Shown piece by piece: positions 13,757 through 22,661 of a DNA stretch of 35,480 nucleotides (position 1 is the stretch's first letter; each line of letters opens with the position of its first letter). This DNA comes from a virus. Position numbers and translations under genes: made by a program. Location of the stretch: positions 1 to 35,480 of IMG/VR virus record IMGVR_UViG_3300048091_000093, one strand, 5' to 3'. The notes under the pieces were generated by a model. It was not told the DNA's origin. It searched no databases and worked only from the letters and a program-made list of their open reading frames with translations.

Positions 13757-14242
13757 ATGCGATTCATCGGAGCCAAGATCGTCATCGCCGAGGCTATGAG
13801 CCGGGCCGCCTACAACCTGTTCCGCGGCTGGACGCTGCCGGCCGATGAGAACGGGGCCGACGACGGCTACCTGGTCGAGTACCAGGATGGCGGCAAGCCA
13901 AACGTGCCCGGCCGAACAGGCTACGTCAGCTGGTCGCCGAAAGAGCAGTTCGACAACGCCTATCGTCCGTGCGCAGCCATGACGTTCGGCCTGGCCCTGG
14001 AGGCGCTGAAGCTCGGCGCCCGCGTGGCGCGCGCAGGCTGGAACGGCAAGGGCATGTTCGCCTACTTGGTGCCCGCCAACAGCTACCCGGCACAGACCGG
14101 CGCCGCAAAGGCTCACTTCGGAGAAGGCGGCATGGTGCCCTACAACGCCTACCTCGCGCTCAAGGGGGCCGACGACACCGTGAGCACCTGGGCGCCCAGT
14201 GGCAGCGACGCGCTGGCCGAGGACTGGCTGATCGTCGAGTAA
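13757..14242 (+). CDS. Tad2-like (DUF2829) anti-Thoeris domain protein
   Basis: 161 aa from the ATG at 13757 (AAAAGGAAG upstream). The C-terminal half (about 75-161) matches DUF2829, now known as the Tad2 domain: MTFGLALEALKLGARVARAG, WNGKGMFAYLVP, a central YNAYLALK and a terminal AEDWLIVE. Tad2 of phages binds and sequesters signalling molecules of the Thoeris defence system. The N-terminal half has a conserved look (ENGADDGYLVEY, GKPNVPGRTGYVSWSP, FDNAYRP) and is often found joined to DUF2829 in phage genomes. The assignment is by recall of family motifs. A ligand-binding role is likely, but the target defence is inference. Confidence 0.82.
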   Translation: MRFIGAKIVIAEAMSRAAYNLFRGWTLPADENGADDGYLVEYQDGGKPNVPGRTGYVSWSPKEQFDNAYRPCAAMTFGLALEALKLGARVARAGWNGKGMFAYLVPANSYPAQTGAAKAHFGEGGMVPYNAYLALKGADDTVSTWAPSGSDALAEDWLIVE

Positions 14243-14284
14243 CCGAATCACCCACCACCAACCCATATATTGAGGATTGTAGAA

Positions 14285-14752
14285 ATGCCAACCACCACCA
14301 TCAAGTATTTCGCTTTCGCCCATCTGCCGCCGCACCTGCAGGCCGTGAGCAAACCGATCGGCGAGCTGGCCGAGCAGTTCGAACGGCAGCTGGCCGACGG
14401 CCCCGAGAAGTCGACCGGCATGCGCAAGCTGCTGGAGGCGAAGGACTGCTTTGTGCGCGCTGCGCTCGACGCGCCGAAACCGGACACCGCCACCGCGGCC
14501 GCTGTGGATAACGTCCGCCAGCGTCCATTGCCTGGCGCGGATTTGCCGCCGCACCAGAAGCGGGTCATCGACGAGAAGCGCGACCTGGACGAGCGCAAGC
14601 AGAAACTCGAAGCATTCTTCGAGACCCCCACGTTCGCCCAGCTGGACGACAGCGAGCAGGGCCGGCTGCATGCGCAGCACGCGGCGATGGTCGACTACTC
14701 GCGCGTGCTCGGCGACCGGATCGAAGCATTCACCTCGGTGGTCGCGGCCTGA
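14285..14752 (+). CDS. Acb2/Tad1-hairpin-like anti-defence protein
   Basis: 155 aa from the ATG at 14285 (GAGG upstream). Residues 5-62 form a helical hairpin with FAHLPPHLQAVSKPIGELAE and MRKLLEAKDCFVRAAL, which I associate with the Acb2/Tad1 hairpin family. Proteins of that family bind cyclic (oligo)nucleotides of CBASS and Thoeris. The second part (about 90-152) is a separate two-helix unit (LPPHQKRVIDEKRDLDERKQ, then a LEAFFETPTFAQL segment) widely found in phages. The protein is therefore probably a two-domain fusion. It is next to the Tad2-like gene, which strengthens an anti-defence reading. Binding activity is not shown by sequence alone. Confidence 0.7.
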   Translation: MPTTTIKYFAFAHLPPHLQAVSKPIGELAEQFERQLADGPEKSTGMRKLLEAKDCFVRAALDAPKPDTATAAAVDNVRQRPLPGADLPPHQKRVIDEKRDLDERKQKLEAFFETPTFAQLDDSEQGRLHAQHAAMVDYSRVLGDRIEAFTSVVAA

Positions 14753-14874
14753 CCTTGGCAATGTCGCCGCCCGGCCACGGTGTCGGGCGGCAGTATGAAA
14801 ATATGGTGATGACTGGCGGAAATTTCTTGTTCGCAAGCTCTAGAATTTGCTTTCTGGCTCAACAGGAGAACGCA

Positions 14875-15303
14875 ATGTCCGCCACCGCAACCCTCAGCAC
14901 CTTCACCGCACCGACGCTTCGCCGCGTCCGCCGCGCCGAAGTCGTGCAGCCGGCATTCAACCGCCCGGACCCCTACGCCCAGCTGATGGCGTGCTGGGTG
15001 GATTACATGCGCACCGACGATCGCGACCTGGGCGCCGGTGGCATGAAGCTGGCCAGCGACGCTGAGCCCGAGGTGAACGTCCATGATGCGCAGCGCGCCG
15101 CCGACGTGAAGATGGGGGAAGCCGTCAACGCCATGGTCGACAGCCTGGCCATGCTGCATCGCTGGGCCATCTATAAGAGCCAGGGCATCGCCACTGCCTG
15201 GCGTTTCGAGAACGCAGATTTCGGCACCACCCTGGCCGCTGCGCGCGACGAGCTCGAGCAGAAGCTGCGCAAGAACGTTGCAACCCGGCTTTATTTCTTG
15301 TAG
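14875..15303 (+). CDS. Hypothetical protein, 142 aa, at the position of a late regulator
   Basis: 142 aa from the ATG at 14875, with ACAGGAG just upstream. The upstream extension of the frame is rejected because it lacks conservation-like features and has no binding site. A central region contains QLMACWVDYMRTDDRDLGAGG (split by a short loop) and a C-terminal helix region with MLHRWAIYKSQGIATAWRF and LEQKLRKN. No zinc site or helix-turn-helix is certain. It lies directly before a terminator and the late genes, where lambdoid phages have Q. It could control late transcription, but there is no motif proof. Confidence 0.65.
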   Translation: MSATATLSTFTAPTLRRVRRAEVVQPAFNRPDPYAQLMACWVDYMRTDDRDLGAGGMKLASDAEPEVNVHDAQRAADVKMGEAVNAMVDSLAMLHRWAIYKSQGIATAWRFENADFGTTLAAARDELEQKLRKNVATRLYFL

Positions 15304-15343
15304 AGTTCGGTCACTGGGCGGTTTTGCACGTCCGGAGAAAAGT

Positions 15344-15370
15344 AAAACCCGCCGCCCTGGCGGGTTTTGT
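15344..15370 (+). terminator. Rho-independent terminator before the late genes
   Basis: AAAACCCGCC, loop GCCCT, GGCGGGTTTT. It is symmetric and could work in both directions. It lies 40 bp after the stop of the 142-aa gene and closes the early rightward unit. Confidence 0.82.
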
Positions 15371-15538
15371 CGTTTACGGGCCTGCAACAGGCCACCCCAG
15401 GCGAGCGCTACCCCAGGCGCGCCACGCCGCCGGACGCTGTAACCGGCTCGATTGTCTCCTCCCTGACCTGGTCGGGGTTCAGCCGCCCGCGCGACGATGC
15501 GCCGGCGGCATTTTTATTCATGCGGTAACGAGGTTGCC
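15371..15538 (+). other. Non-coding gap before the late operon
   Basis: No convincing gene, tRNA or clear sigma70 promoter is seen in this 168-bp stretch. It contains the short inverted repeat GGCCTGCAACAGGCC near 15379-15393 and a T-rich stretch near 15510. It is the logical site for the late promoter and a leader with antitermination signals, but I cannot point to a specific element. Confidence 0.4.
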
Positions 15539-16171
15539 ATGTCGACCAGGAAAATCAGGCCGCCCGGCCGGCCTATGCCGCCGGCGGCGATGCTGGAGTC
15601 CACATGGCTGAGCTTCGCACCGGCGCCTGACGTCCGCCGCTGGATCCACGAAACGCTACTTAATGAGGATTCCCGCCTCTTCAACGAGGATCACGCCCAC
15701 CTGCAGCAAGCCAATTTCGAAGTTCTCTGGGCTTCGACCGGCTTCACAAGGCAGGGGCGCACGGTGCTCGGGCAATGTGAACAGGTGACGTTCCGCGCCG
15801 GCGCCTGGCAAAAGGGCCGTCAGGAACAACAGATGCGCGAGTGGTTCGGCGCCGTGCCGGATTTCCTGGTCACGCTCGATGCGGCCTACAGCACGCGGTG
15901 TTCCGACCTGGAGTTCTGCGCGCTGGTGGAGCACGAGCTGTATCACATCGGCCAGGAGATGGATGCGTTCGGCGCGCCGGCCTTCACCCGAAGCGGAGAG
16001 CCGAAGCTCACGATGCGGGGCCACGACGTCGAGGAATTCGTCGGCGTCGTACGCCGCTACGGCGCTTCGAAGGACGTGCAGCAGCTGGTCAACGCCGCCG
16101 CGCGCGGTCCGGAAGTTGCGAAATTGGACATCGCGCGCGCGTGCGGAACCTGCCTGCTGAAGTTGGCCTGA
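15539..16171 (+). CDS. Putative phage metallopeptidase
   Basis: 210 aa from the ATG at 15539. Residues about 135-150 contain EHELYHIGQEMD, a zincin-type H-E-x-x-H core (HELYH) followed by a downstream glutamate. This matches the putative phage metallopeptidase family often located before terminase genes. The N-terminal half is not recognised; a C-terminal ARACGTCLLKL may hold a structural cysteine pair. Its role in the phage is unknown: head maturation, host proteins or regulation are possible. It opens the late operon and is followed by TerS after 33 bp. Confidence 0.8.
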   Translation: MSTRKIRPPGRPMPPAAMLESTWLSFAPAPDVRRWIHETLLNEDSRLFNEDHAHLQQANFEVLWASTGFTRQGRTVLGQCEQVTFRAGAWQKGRQEQQMREWFGAVPDFLVTLDAAYSTRCSDLEFCALVEHELYHIGQEMDAFGAPAFTRSGEPKLTMRGHDVEEFVGVVRRYGASKDVQQLVNAAARGPEVAKLDIARACGTCLLKLA

Positions 16172-16204
16172 TCCCTTTACCACGCATTTACAGGAGTACC
16201 CATT

Positions 16205-16696
16205 TTGGCAACGCTCAACGATGACGTTAAGCGCTTCATCGTGCAAGCGCTTGCGTGCTACGACACGCCCTCGCAGGTCGCCGAGGCCGTAAAGGAAGAA
16301 TTTGGCCTCGCGATCGAGCGGCAACAGGTGGCCGTGTACGACCCGACGAAGAAGGTCGGCAAGGGCCTGAGCCAGAAATGGCGTGACCTTTTCGAGGAGA
16401 CCAGGAAGAAGTTCCTGAGCAACGTCAGCGACATCCCGATTGCGAACCAGACTTTCCGGCTGCGCGCGCTGAACCGCATGTTCGGACGCGCCGAGTCGAT
16501 GAAGAACGTCGCGCTCGCTGCGCAGCTGCTCGAGCAGGCATCGAAGGAAGTCGGCGGTGCCTTCACCAACCGCCACGAGCTGACCGGGAAGAATGGCGGC
16601 CCGCTCGAACATCGTGTATCGACACTTTCCGACGCCGAGCTGGACGCCGAGATCGCGAAGGCATCCGCGGCGATGAGCCATGACGGCCGCGAATAG
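16205..16696 (+). CDS. Terminase small subunit (DUF2280-like)
   Basis: 163 aa from a TTG start with AGGAG eight bases upstream; no ATG alternative preserves the conserved N-terminus MATLNDDVKRFIVQALACYD. The N-terminal half has a helix-turn-helix (SQVAEAVKEEFGLAIERQQV) for pac/cos DNA recognition and a middle helical part (NRMFGRAESMKN) for oligomerisation. The C-terminus holds a short acidic region for the large subunit. The gene precedes and overlaps the large subunit by 17 bp. Based on DUF2280-type motifs; supported by gene order. Confidence 0.85.
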   Translation: MATLNDDVKRFIVQALACYDTPSQVAEAVKEEFGLAIERQQVAVYDPTKKVGKGLSQKWRDLFEETRKKFLSNVSDIPIANQTFRLRALNRMFGRAESMKNVALAAQLLEQASKEVGGAFTNRHELTGKNGGPLEHRVSTLSDAELDAEIAKASAAMSHDGRE

Positions 16697-18140
16697 GGCT
16701 GAAAAGGTAAAGCTGCTAGCCCTCCTGCAGGAAAAACAGCGCCGAGCCTTCGTCTACAGGTACCGCACGCTGCACGCGAACCTGTACCCGTGGCAGCGCG
16801 AGTTCAACGCGAACACGGCGGCCTTCTTCCAGGTGTGTCTGATTGCCGCGAACCGGATCGGCAAGACCTACACCGGCACCTACATCGACGCGGTGCATGC
16901 GCTCGGCGACTACCCCGCCGGGTGGGAGGGCCATACGTTTGAGCATGCGCCGCTGATCTGGTGCTTGGGCTATTCGGGTGAAAAGTGCCGTGACCTGCTG
17001 CAGGAGCCCATCGTCGGCAAGAAGGACGGGACGGCGTTCAAAGGAGGGCTGATTCCGCCCGAGCACATCAAAGACTACGAGTCGATGGCCGGCACGCCGA
17101 ACGCACTGCGCACCGTATACGTCCGCCAGATCGGCGGCGGCGACGTGCAAGGTAGCGACGCAGTGATTCAGTTCTGGTCGTACTCGCAGGGCCAGCATGC
17201 CCTGATGGGTGACAGCGTCGACTGGTTCCATATCGATGAGGAGCCGCGGGACGCTGCCATTTTCCCCCAGGTGCTCACGCGAACTGCAACCGGGGATAAG
17301 GGGCGCGGCGGTCGCGGCATCCTGACCTTCACGCCCGAAAACGGCCGCACTGACCTGGTGATCCAGTTCATGGACTCGCCGTCACCGGTGCAGAAATACA
17401 TGCAAAAGGGGTGGGACGACGCGCCGCACCTCAACGAGACCGTCAAGGCCGGACTGCTGGCCAGTTTCCCGGCTCACCAACGCGCGATGCGAACGAAAGG
17501 GGTCCCGATGCTGGGCCATGGACGAATTTACGACCTGCCAGAAGACTCTATCACCTGCAAGGCTTTCGATATCCCGCGCCACTGGGCAATCATCAACGGG
17601 ATGGACTTTGGCTGGGACCACCCGCAGGCGCACGTGCAACTGGCGTGGGACCGCGACAGCGACAGCTTCTACGTCACCCGCGCCTGGAAGAAAAGCCTGG
17701 CGAAACCGATCGAGGCCTGGGGCGCCGTGAAGGTCTGGGCCGAGGGCGTGCCGACGGCCTGGCCGCACGATGGCCTGCAAACCGAAAAAGGCAGCGCGAT
17801 CGAGCTGAAGAAGTACTACGTCGACGCCGGCTTCGCCATGCTGCCCGAGCACGCGACGTGGCCAGACGGCGGCAACGGCGTCGAGGCTGGCCTATTCGAG
17901 ATTCGCGACCTGATGCAAAAAGGGAAATTCAAGGTCTTCGAAGGCCTGCGCGACTGGTTCGAGGAATTCCTGCAGTACCACCGGGATGCGGACGGAAAGA
18001 TCGTCAAGATCCGCGACGACTTGCTGAGCGCGACCCGCTATGCCTACATGATGCGGCGCTATGCCGTTTCGAAGCGCGACACCGAGAACGTCGCCCCGAT
18101 TGCCCTGGCAACACCTGACGACGACGGACTTTATTTCTGA
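16680..18140 (+). CDS. Terminase large subunit
   Basis: 486 aa. ATPase domain: Walker A AANRIGKT at residues 56-63 and Walker B VDWFHIDEE at 180-188, with the catalytic Glu after the Asp. The nuclease domain starts near residue 303 with INGMDFGWDHPQA, whose Asp309 is a metal ligand, and more acidic residues follow. It pumps DNA into the prohead and cuts concatemers. It overlaps the portal gene by one base (TGATG). The length and motif order are normal for podovirus/siphovirus terminases. Confidence 0.93.
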   Translation: MTAANRAEKVKLLALLQEKQRRAFVYRYRTLHANLYPWQREFNANTAAFFQVCLIAANRIGKTYTGTYIDAVHALGDYPAGWEGHTFEHAPLIWCLGYSGEKCRDLLQEPIVGKKDGTAFKGGLIPPEHIKDYESMAGTPNALRTVYVRQIGGGDVQGSDAVIQFWSYSQGQHALMGDSVDWFHIDEEPRDAAIFPQVLTRTATGDKGRGGRGILTFTPENGRTDLVIQFMDSPSPVQKYMQKGWDDAPHLNETVKAGLLASFPAHQRAMRTKGVPMLGHGRIYDLPEDSITCKAFDIPRHWAIINGMDFGWDHPQAHVQLAWDRDSDSFYVTRAWKKSLAKPIEAWGAVKVWAEGVPTAWPHDGLQTEKGSAIELKKYYVDAGFAMLPEHATWPDGGNGVEAGLFEIRDLMQKGKFKVFEGLRDWFEEFLQYHRDADGKIVKIRDDLLSATRYAYMMRRYAVSKRDTENVAPIALATPDDDGLYF

Positions 18141-20299
18141 TGAGCGAACAACTCCAACAACACATGGCCCTGGCCAACACACTCCACGGGTGGCTGACCG
18201 CCTGGGAGTTGGCCCGCAAGCCCCAGGAGCTCAAGCTGCTGGAATGCTACCAGGACGTAATGCGCATCCCGCGCGACAACGACACGAGCGGCACCGGCGC
18301 CGCGCGCGCAAAGAAGGCGGCCGGGTTGTTTATCGGCTCCAGCCGCAACAAGGTGCGCGCTGCCAGGGCCAAGATCAACGATGCGCTGTTCGGCGCCGGC
18401 AAGATGCCATTCGACACCGCGCCGACAAACGAGCAGCTTGCGCCGTTCGCCGACGCTGTCGAGGACATCCTGACTGAGCAGTTCGAGCGCATGAAGCTCA
18501 AGAGCCTGCTGAAGACCGGCGTCAACACGCTGGCCACCTATGGTACCGGCTTCGTGTTTGGTCCCTTCGTCCGCCGTGAATCGATCACGGAGACCTCGGT
18601 CGACAAAGGCCTCGGCGTCCCGCAGCTGGTGGAGCGGAAGTACGAGTTCGATCATCCCTACTTCGAGCTGGGCAACACCCTGGACGTCTACCCGGATCCG
18701 GAAGCCCGCGACGTCGGCGCCGGTCGCGGCGTGTTCTGGGTCACGATGGAATCGCCGCACACCGTGGCCGCCTGGAAGAGCGACAAGCGCTACGTCAACG
18801 TCGACCAGGCACTGCAGGGGCCCGGCGACCGCGGCAACGAAACCGGCGGCGAGCAGGCCGCCCAGCTGCGCGGGAACGTCGAGTACTGGCACAAGAACGA
18901 CCGGATCAAGGTGGCGCGCTTCTTCGGCAAGGTGCCGAAATCCGCCATCCCGGCCGCCGCAGCTGCCGGTGATGTCGACGAGCTGATGGCGCCGGCCGAG
19001 CCGGAAACCTCTGGCGAGATGGTCGACGCCATCGTGATCATGGCCGGCGGTGTGGTGGTCAAGGTCGACCAGTCTCCCTACGGCGGGAAGCACCCGGCAA
19101 TGCGGGCTGTCTACGAGGCAGTCGAGCACGAGATGTGGGGCGTCGGCGTGGCAGAGAATAACGCTCCACACCAGAAGGTGGTCAACGCCGCGTTTCGCCT
19201 GGTGATGGAAGGGAAGGGCATGGCCCTGCTCGGCACGGCCAGCGTGGACCGCTCCAAGTTCATGCCTACCGAGGACTTCCGCAAGTACCCTGGCAAGGTG
19301 TACCAGATGAAGCCGAACCTGTCGCCTGAAGAGCGGCAGACGGCGATCATCCACCACCTCGAGCCGGACATCACTGACGGATGGCGGGACATGATCGCGA
19401 TGTCCGAGCAGTTCAGCGACGACGACACCGGGATCACGAAGTACACCCAGGGCGACGACAGCAGCCACCTGAACAAGACCGCAACCGGCATCAGCATGAT
19501 CATGTCGGCGTCGTCCCTTCCCATCAAGGAGGTGATCCAGAACGTCGACGAGATGTGGATAGAAGAGATCGTCGAGCGCACGATCGCCTGGAACCTGAAG
19601 TACCTGGACGTCGAGACGGTACGCAAGATCCATGGGGACGACATCGCTGAGAGGTGGAAATCTGTGAAGGAATTCGGCAAGACCTCTTTCATGGTCTGGC
19701 ACGCCACCGGCACGAGCTCCTTTATGCAGAAGGAGATCCTGACCAACAAGATCCGCGCCTTTGCCGACTTCGCCCTGTCCAACCCGAACACCGCTCCGCT
19801 GGTCGACGCGCGCGAGCTGCTCGAGCAGACCTGGGACGTGATGGAAATCGGCCGCGAAAGCCCGATCCTCAAGGACGAGGACGGTCAGAAGGTGCCGCCG
19901 CAGGTCCAGCAGCAGATGAAGGCGCTGCAGGAGCAGGTCAAGCAGATGGGCGACGCGCTGAACAATGCGCACGAGGAAGTGAAGCAGCTCGAAGCCGCGG
20001 CCGACCTCAAGCACGGCGAGCTGCAGATCAAGGCTTTCGACGCGGACACGAAGCGCCTGCAGGCCGTCGGCGCGGCGATGACGCCGGAGCAGGTTGCCGA
20101 GCTGGTGCACCAGACCTTGATGGCGATTCTGTCGCAGCCGGCGCCGATGGAGCCGGAGCAACCGGTTGCCGGGCCGGCCCTGGCCCTGCCGGATGACCAG
20201 CAATCGCTCGGTCAGCCGGAAATCCCGTCAGTCGGCATGCAGGATCCGGGTGTGCCCGACAGCGATCAGATGATGGGAGCGCCCAATGCTCAGCCCTGA
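18140..20299 (+). CDS. Portal protein
   Basis: 719 aa, a size typical of P22-like and related podovirus portals. It lies immediately after TerL. The N-terminal 200 residues contain conserved-looking portal segments (SRNKVRAARAKINDALFGAG; TGVNTLATYGTGFVFGPFVR would be of the wing). A long C-terminal helical region (about 570-640) with VQQQMKALQEQVKQMGDALN is a coiled coil or barrel. The last 50 residues are Pro/Gln-rich. The protein forms the dodecameric ring through which DNA enters and leaves. Assignment is by position, length and overall composition. Confidence 0.88.
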   Translation: MSEQLQQHMALANTLHGWLTAWELARKPQELKLLECYQDVMRIPRDNDTSGTGAARAKKAAGLFIGSSRNKVRAARAKINDALFGAGKMPFDTAPTNEQLAPFADAVEDILTEQFERMKLKSLLKTGVNTLATYGTGFVFGPFVRRESITETSVDKGLGVPQLVERKYEFDHPYFELGNTLDVYPDPEARDVGAGRGVFWVTMESPHTVAAWKSDKRYVNVDQALQGPGDRGNETGGEQAAQLRGNVEYWHKNDRIKVARFFGKVPKSAIPAAAAAGDVDELMAPAEPETSGEMVDAIVIMAGGVVVKVDQSPYGGKHPAMRAVYEAVEHEMWGVGVAENNAPHQKVVNAAFRLVMEGKGMALLGTASVDRSKFMPTEDFRKYPGKVYQMKPNLSPEERQTAIIHHLEPDITDGWRDMIAMSEQFSDDDTGITKYTQGDDSSHLNKTATGISMIMSASSLPIKEVIQNVDEMWIEEIVERTIAWNLKYLDVETVRKIHGDDIAERWKSVKEFGKTSFMVWHATGTSSFMQKEILTNKIRAFADFALSNPNTAPLVDARELLEQTWDVMEIGRESPILKDEDGQKVPPQVQQQMKALQEQVKQMGDALNNAHEEVKQLEAAADLKHGELQIKAFDADTKRLQAVGAAMTPEQVAELVHQTLMAILSQPAPMEPEQPVAGPALALPDDQQSLGQPEIPSVGMQDPGVPDSDQMMGAPNAQP

Positions 20300-20468
20300 C
20301 ACGACTGTGGATATCGGCGCCTGCCTGGCGCGCATCAGCGCTCTGGAGGACGAGCGCCGTGCGGCATTGATGCTGAGCTGCGGCACTGAAGATGGCGCCA
20401 CGATCCGCGCGATCACGGCGCAGCAGCAGGCCGACGCCCTGGCATTCGCACGACGGGCCACGCTATGA
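20286..20468 (+). CDS. Small helical hypothetical protein, 60 aa
   Basis: 60 aa that overlaps the last 14 bp of the portal gene and the first bases of the next gene (ATGA). The start is MLSPDTTVDIGACLARISAL and the rest is helical. Small proteins between portal and scaffold are common in this type of phage; the role is unknown. Confidence 0.6.
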   Translation: MLSPDTTVDIGACLARISALEDERRAALMLSCGTEDGATIRAITAQQQADALAFARRATL

Positions 20469-20713
20469 CCGATCTCCGCATCGACCAGATCGACGCCACG
20501 CTGAGGGCCATCCAACCAGGGTGGCCTTTTTTCATGGCCGAACTCGACGCACAGATCGAGCGCGAGATTGAGCGCCTGATCATCCAGAACAACGAGGAAA
20601 CGCGTGGCCGCATCAAGGCGCTGCGCGACCTCCTGACCTTGCCCGACGCGCTCGAAGCTGAGCGCGCGAGCATTATCGCCGCCGAACTACCCGAACCGGA
20701 CTCGGCACTTTGA
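20465..20713 (+). CDS. Small hypothetical protein, 82 aa
   Basis: 82 aa, MTDLRIDQIDATLRAIQPGW, mainly helical with acidic and basic residues in a heptad-like pattern (LDAQIEREIERLIIQNNEET). It is coupled to the preceding gene and ends 40 bp before the scaffold gene. No motif is recognised; a head-assembly accessory role is possible from context. Confidence 0.62.
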   Translation: MTDLRIDQIDATLRAIQPGWPFFMAELDAQIEREIERLIIQNNEETRGRIKALRDLLTLPDALEAERASIIAAELPEPDSAL

Positions 20714-20753
20714 CAACATGGATTAGCGCGAAAGCGCCCCATACGGAGCACGC

Positions 20754-21599
20754 ATGCCACACAACTACACAGAAGAGGAACAGCGTCAGTACGACGAAGC
20801 TGCAGCAGCGCTCGACGCGGCGGCCACCCCGGCCACTACCGCGCGCGGCGATGACGGCCGTTTCGCCACGGCCGCGCCGGCCGCACCGGCAGCAGCACCT
20901 GCGGCAGAAGGGGCCCAGGCCAGCACGCCGGCGCCGGCTGCTGCAGAAAAGCCGGCAGATCCGCCGGCAGCCGCACCTGGTGCTGCACCGGCCAAGCCAG
21001 TCGACGAGCTCGCCGATCTGAAAGCCCGCCTCGAGCGTACCGAGAAAATCGCTCGGGACAATCAAGCCTGGGCAACGAAGGCGGCGCAGGAAGCTGCAGC
21101 GCTGCGCAAGGCGCAGGAACAGCGCGACCGCGAAGCCGCCAAGCCGCCGATTCTTGATGCGAATCCGGAGTTGGCAGACGCAATTCGCTACGTCGCGGGC
21201 GACCCGGCGCCGCAACACCAGGCCGCCGAGCGCGCGGCAGCCTTCCAGTCGACTATCGAAAAGGCCCACCCGGACGCCTTCTCGACCGACATGCCGGAAG
21301 AGCTGCAGCAGTCGATCGCGAAGGCCTGGACGGAGCTCGGTGACGCTGCGCAGGACCCGCTGGAAGTGGTTCGTGTGATCACGCAGGAAAAACTGGCATT
21401 CACCGAACGCCAGGTCGGCAAGCGTTTCGCCGCTGAAGCCGCCCGGCAGCAAGAAAAATCCGCGATGAGCGTCCCTGGCGCAGGTGCTTCGTCGGTGGCG
21501 CGAGCCCCCGAGGACACCCAGCTGGCGGAAGTGAAGCGCATCCAAAACATGAGCGACGCCGACTTCGCCAAAGAGGTTCGTCGCGTCAAAGGCTACTAA
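20754..21599 (+). CDS. Scaffolding protein
   Basis: 281 aa, just before the major capsid gene. The N-terminus is acidic (NYTEEEQRQYDEAAAALD). A long Ala/Pro-rich linker (25-85) follows and then a coiled coil around 85-130 (LADLKARLERTEKIARDNQ). The C-terminal part ends with a basic helix (FAKEVRRVKGY) that may bind the capsid protein. High Ala and charged residue content, coiled coil and position are typical of scaffold proteins. Confidence 0.82.
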   Translation: MPHNYTEEEQRQYDEAAAALDAAATPATTARGDDGRFATAAPAAPAAAPAAEGAQASTPAPAAAEKPADPPAAAPGAAPAKPVDELADLKARLERTEKIARDNQAWATKAAQEAAALRKAQEQRDREAAKPPILDANPELADAIRYVAGDPAPQHQAAERAAAFQSTIEKAHPDAFSTDMPEELQQSIAKAWTELGDAAQDPLEVVRVITQEKLAFTERQVGKRFAAEAARQQEKSAMSVPGAGASSVARAPEDTQLAEVKRIQNMSDADFAKEVRRVKGY

Positions 21600-21612
21600 A
21601 TAGGAGTTTCAC

Positions 21613-22605
21613 ATGCCTACTACCACCACTACCCAAGTCGCACCGGGCAATCAGGCGTTTTACGACCGCAACCTGCTGACCCGCGCTGTTCCCGCTGACG
21701 TCCACGGCCGCTTCGGCCAGAAGCGTCCGATCGCCAAGAAAAACGGCAACCAGATCAAGTTCCGTCGCTATTCGGCACTGGCGCCGGCGCTCACCCCGCT
21801 GACCGAAGGCGTGACCCCCAGCGGTTCCAGCCTGGCTACCACCGACCTGTTCGCAACCCTGGCGCAGTACGGCGACTTCGTCGTCCTGTCCGACGTGGTC
21901 GACATGGTCAACCAGGACCCGGTGATCACCGAGGCGACCGAAGTCCTGGGCGACCAGGCCGGCATCACCATTGACCAGGTGCGCCGCGACGTGCTGGTCG
22001 CCGGTACCAACGTGGCCTATGCCTCGGGCGCCGCCTCCCGCGCTGCGACCGTGACTAAGATCACCGGTCCGGATCTCGATAAGGCCATCCGCTTCCTGAA
22101 GAACCAGAACGCCAAGTTCATCAAGGACGGCATCGAAAGCTCCGACAAGGTCGGCTCCGGCTCGGTTCGCAAGGCGTACATCGGCCTGGTGCACCCGGAC
22201 GTCGAGTTCGACCTCGAGCAGATCGCCGGTTACCGCTCCGTGTCCGACTACGGCTCGAAGGAGTCGGTGATGGAAGACGAAATCGGCTCGTACAAGAACA
22301 TCCGCTTCGTGTCCTCGACCAACTGCAAGGTATTCCCGGACGCGACCACCGTGGCCACGGCCGGCTTCAAGACCTCGGGCAGCGGCAAGAACGACGTCTA
22401 CGCCACCCTGATCGTGGCCGACAACGCCTACGGCATCTGCCCGCTGGCCGGCGCCGCGATGGAAACCATCGTCAAGGCGCTGGGTTCCGGCGGCACCACC
22501 GACGCGCTGAACCAGCGTTCGTCCGTCGGCTGGAAGGCGATGACCACCACCAAAATCCTGAACGAAGCCTGGATGCTCCGTCTGGAATCGCTGGCCACCG
22601 CGTAA
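21613..22605 (+). CDS. Major capsid protein, N4-gp56 family-like
   Basis: 330 aa. A strong AGGAG precedes the ATG. The N-terminal arm (TTTTTQVAPGNQAFYDRNLL) and the segment with KKNGNQIKFRRY-SALAPAL, then LTPLTEGVTPSG and YGDFVVLSDVVDMV, are those of the N4-gp56 family of HK97-fold capsid proteins. The gene follows a scaffold gene and precedes tail-neck genes. It forms the icosahedral shell. No cleaved propeptide is apparent. Confidence 0.88.
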   Translation: MPTTTTTQVAPGNQAFYDRNLLTRAVPADVHGRFGQKRPIAKKNGNQIKFRRYSALAPALTPLTEGVTPSGSSLATTDLFATLAQYGDFVVLSDVVDMVNQDPVITEATEVLGDQAGITIDQVRRDVLVAGTNVAYASGAASRAATVTKITGPDLDKAIRFLKNQNAKFIKDGIESSDKVGSGSVRKAYIGLVHPDVEFDLEQIAGYRSVSDYGSKESVMEDEIGSYKNIRFVSSTNCKVFPDATTVATAGFKTSGSGKNDVYATLIVADNAYGICPLAGAAMETIVKALGSGGTTDALNQRSSVGWKAMTTTKILNEAWMLRLESLATA

Positions 22606-22661
22606 TCGAACCATCCCACCAGCTCGGCCCCTGCGGGTCGAGCAACCAATAGGAGCAAGAC

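Noticed and set aside
18131-20203. A 690-aa minus-strand open frame opposite the portal gene
   Set aside because: Antisense shadow of the portal; its composition is that of reversed high-GC codons (His/Leu/Val/Arg-rich) and it has no domain or ribosome binding site.
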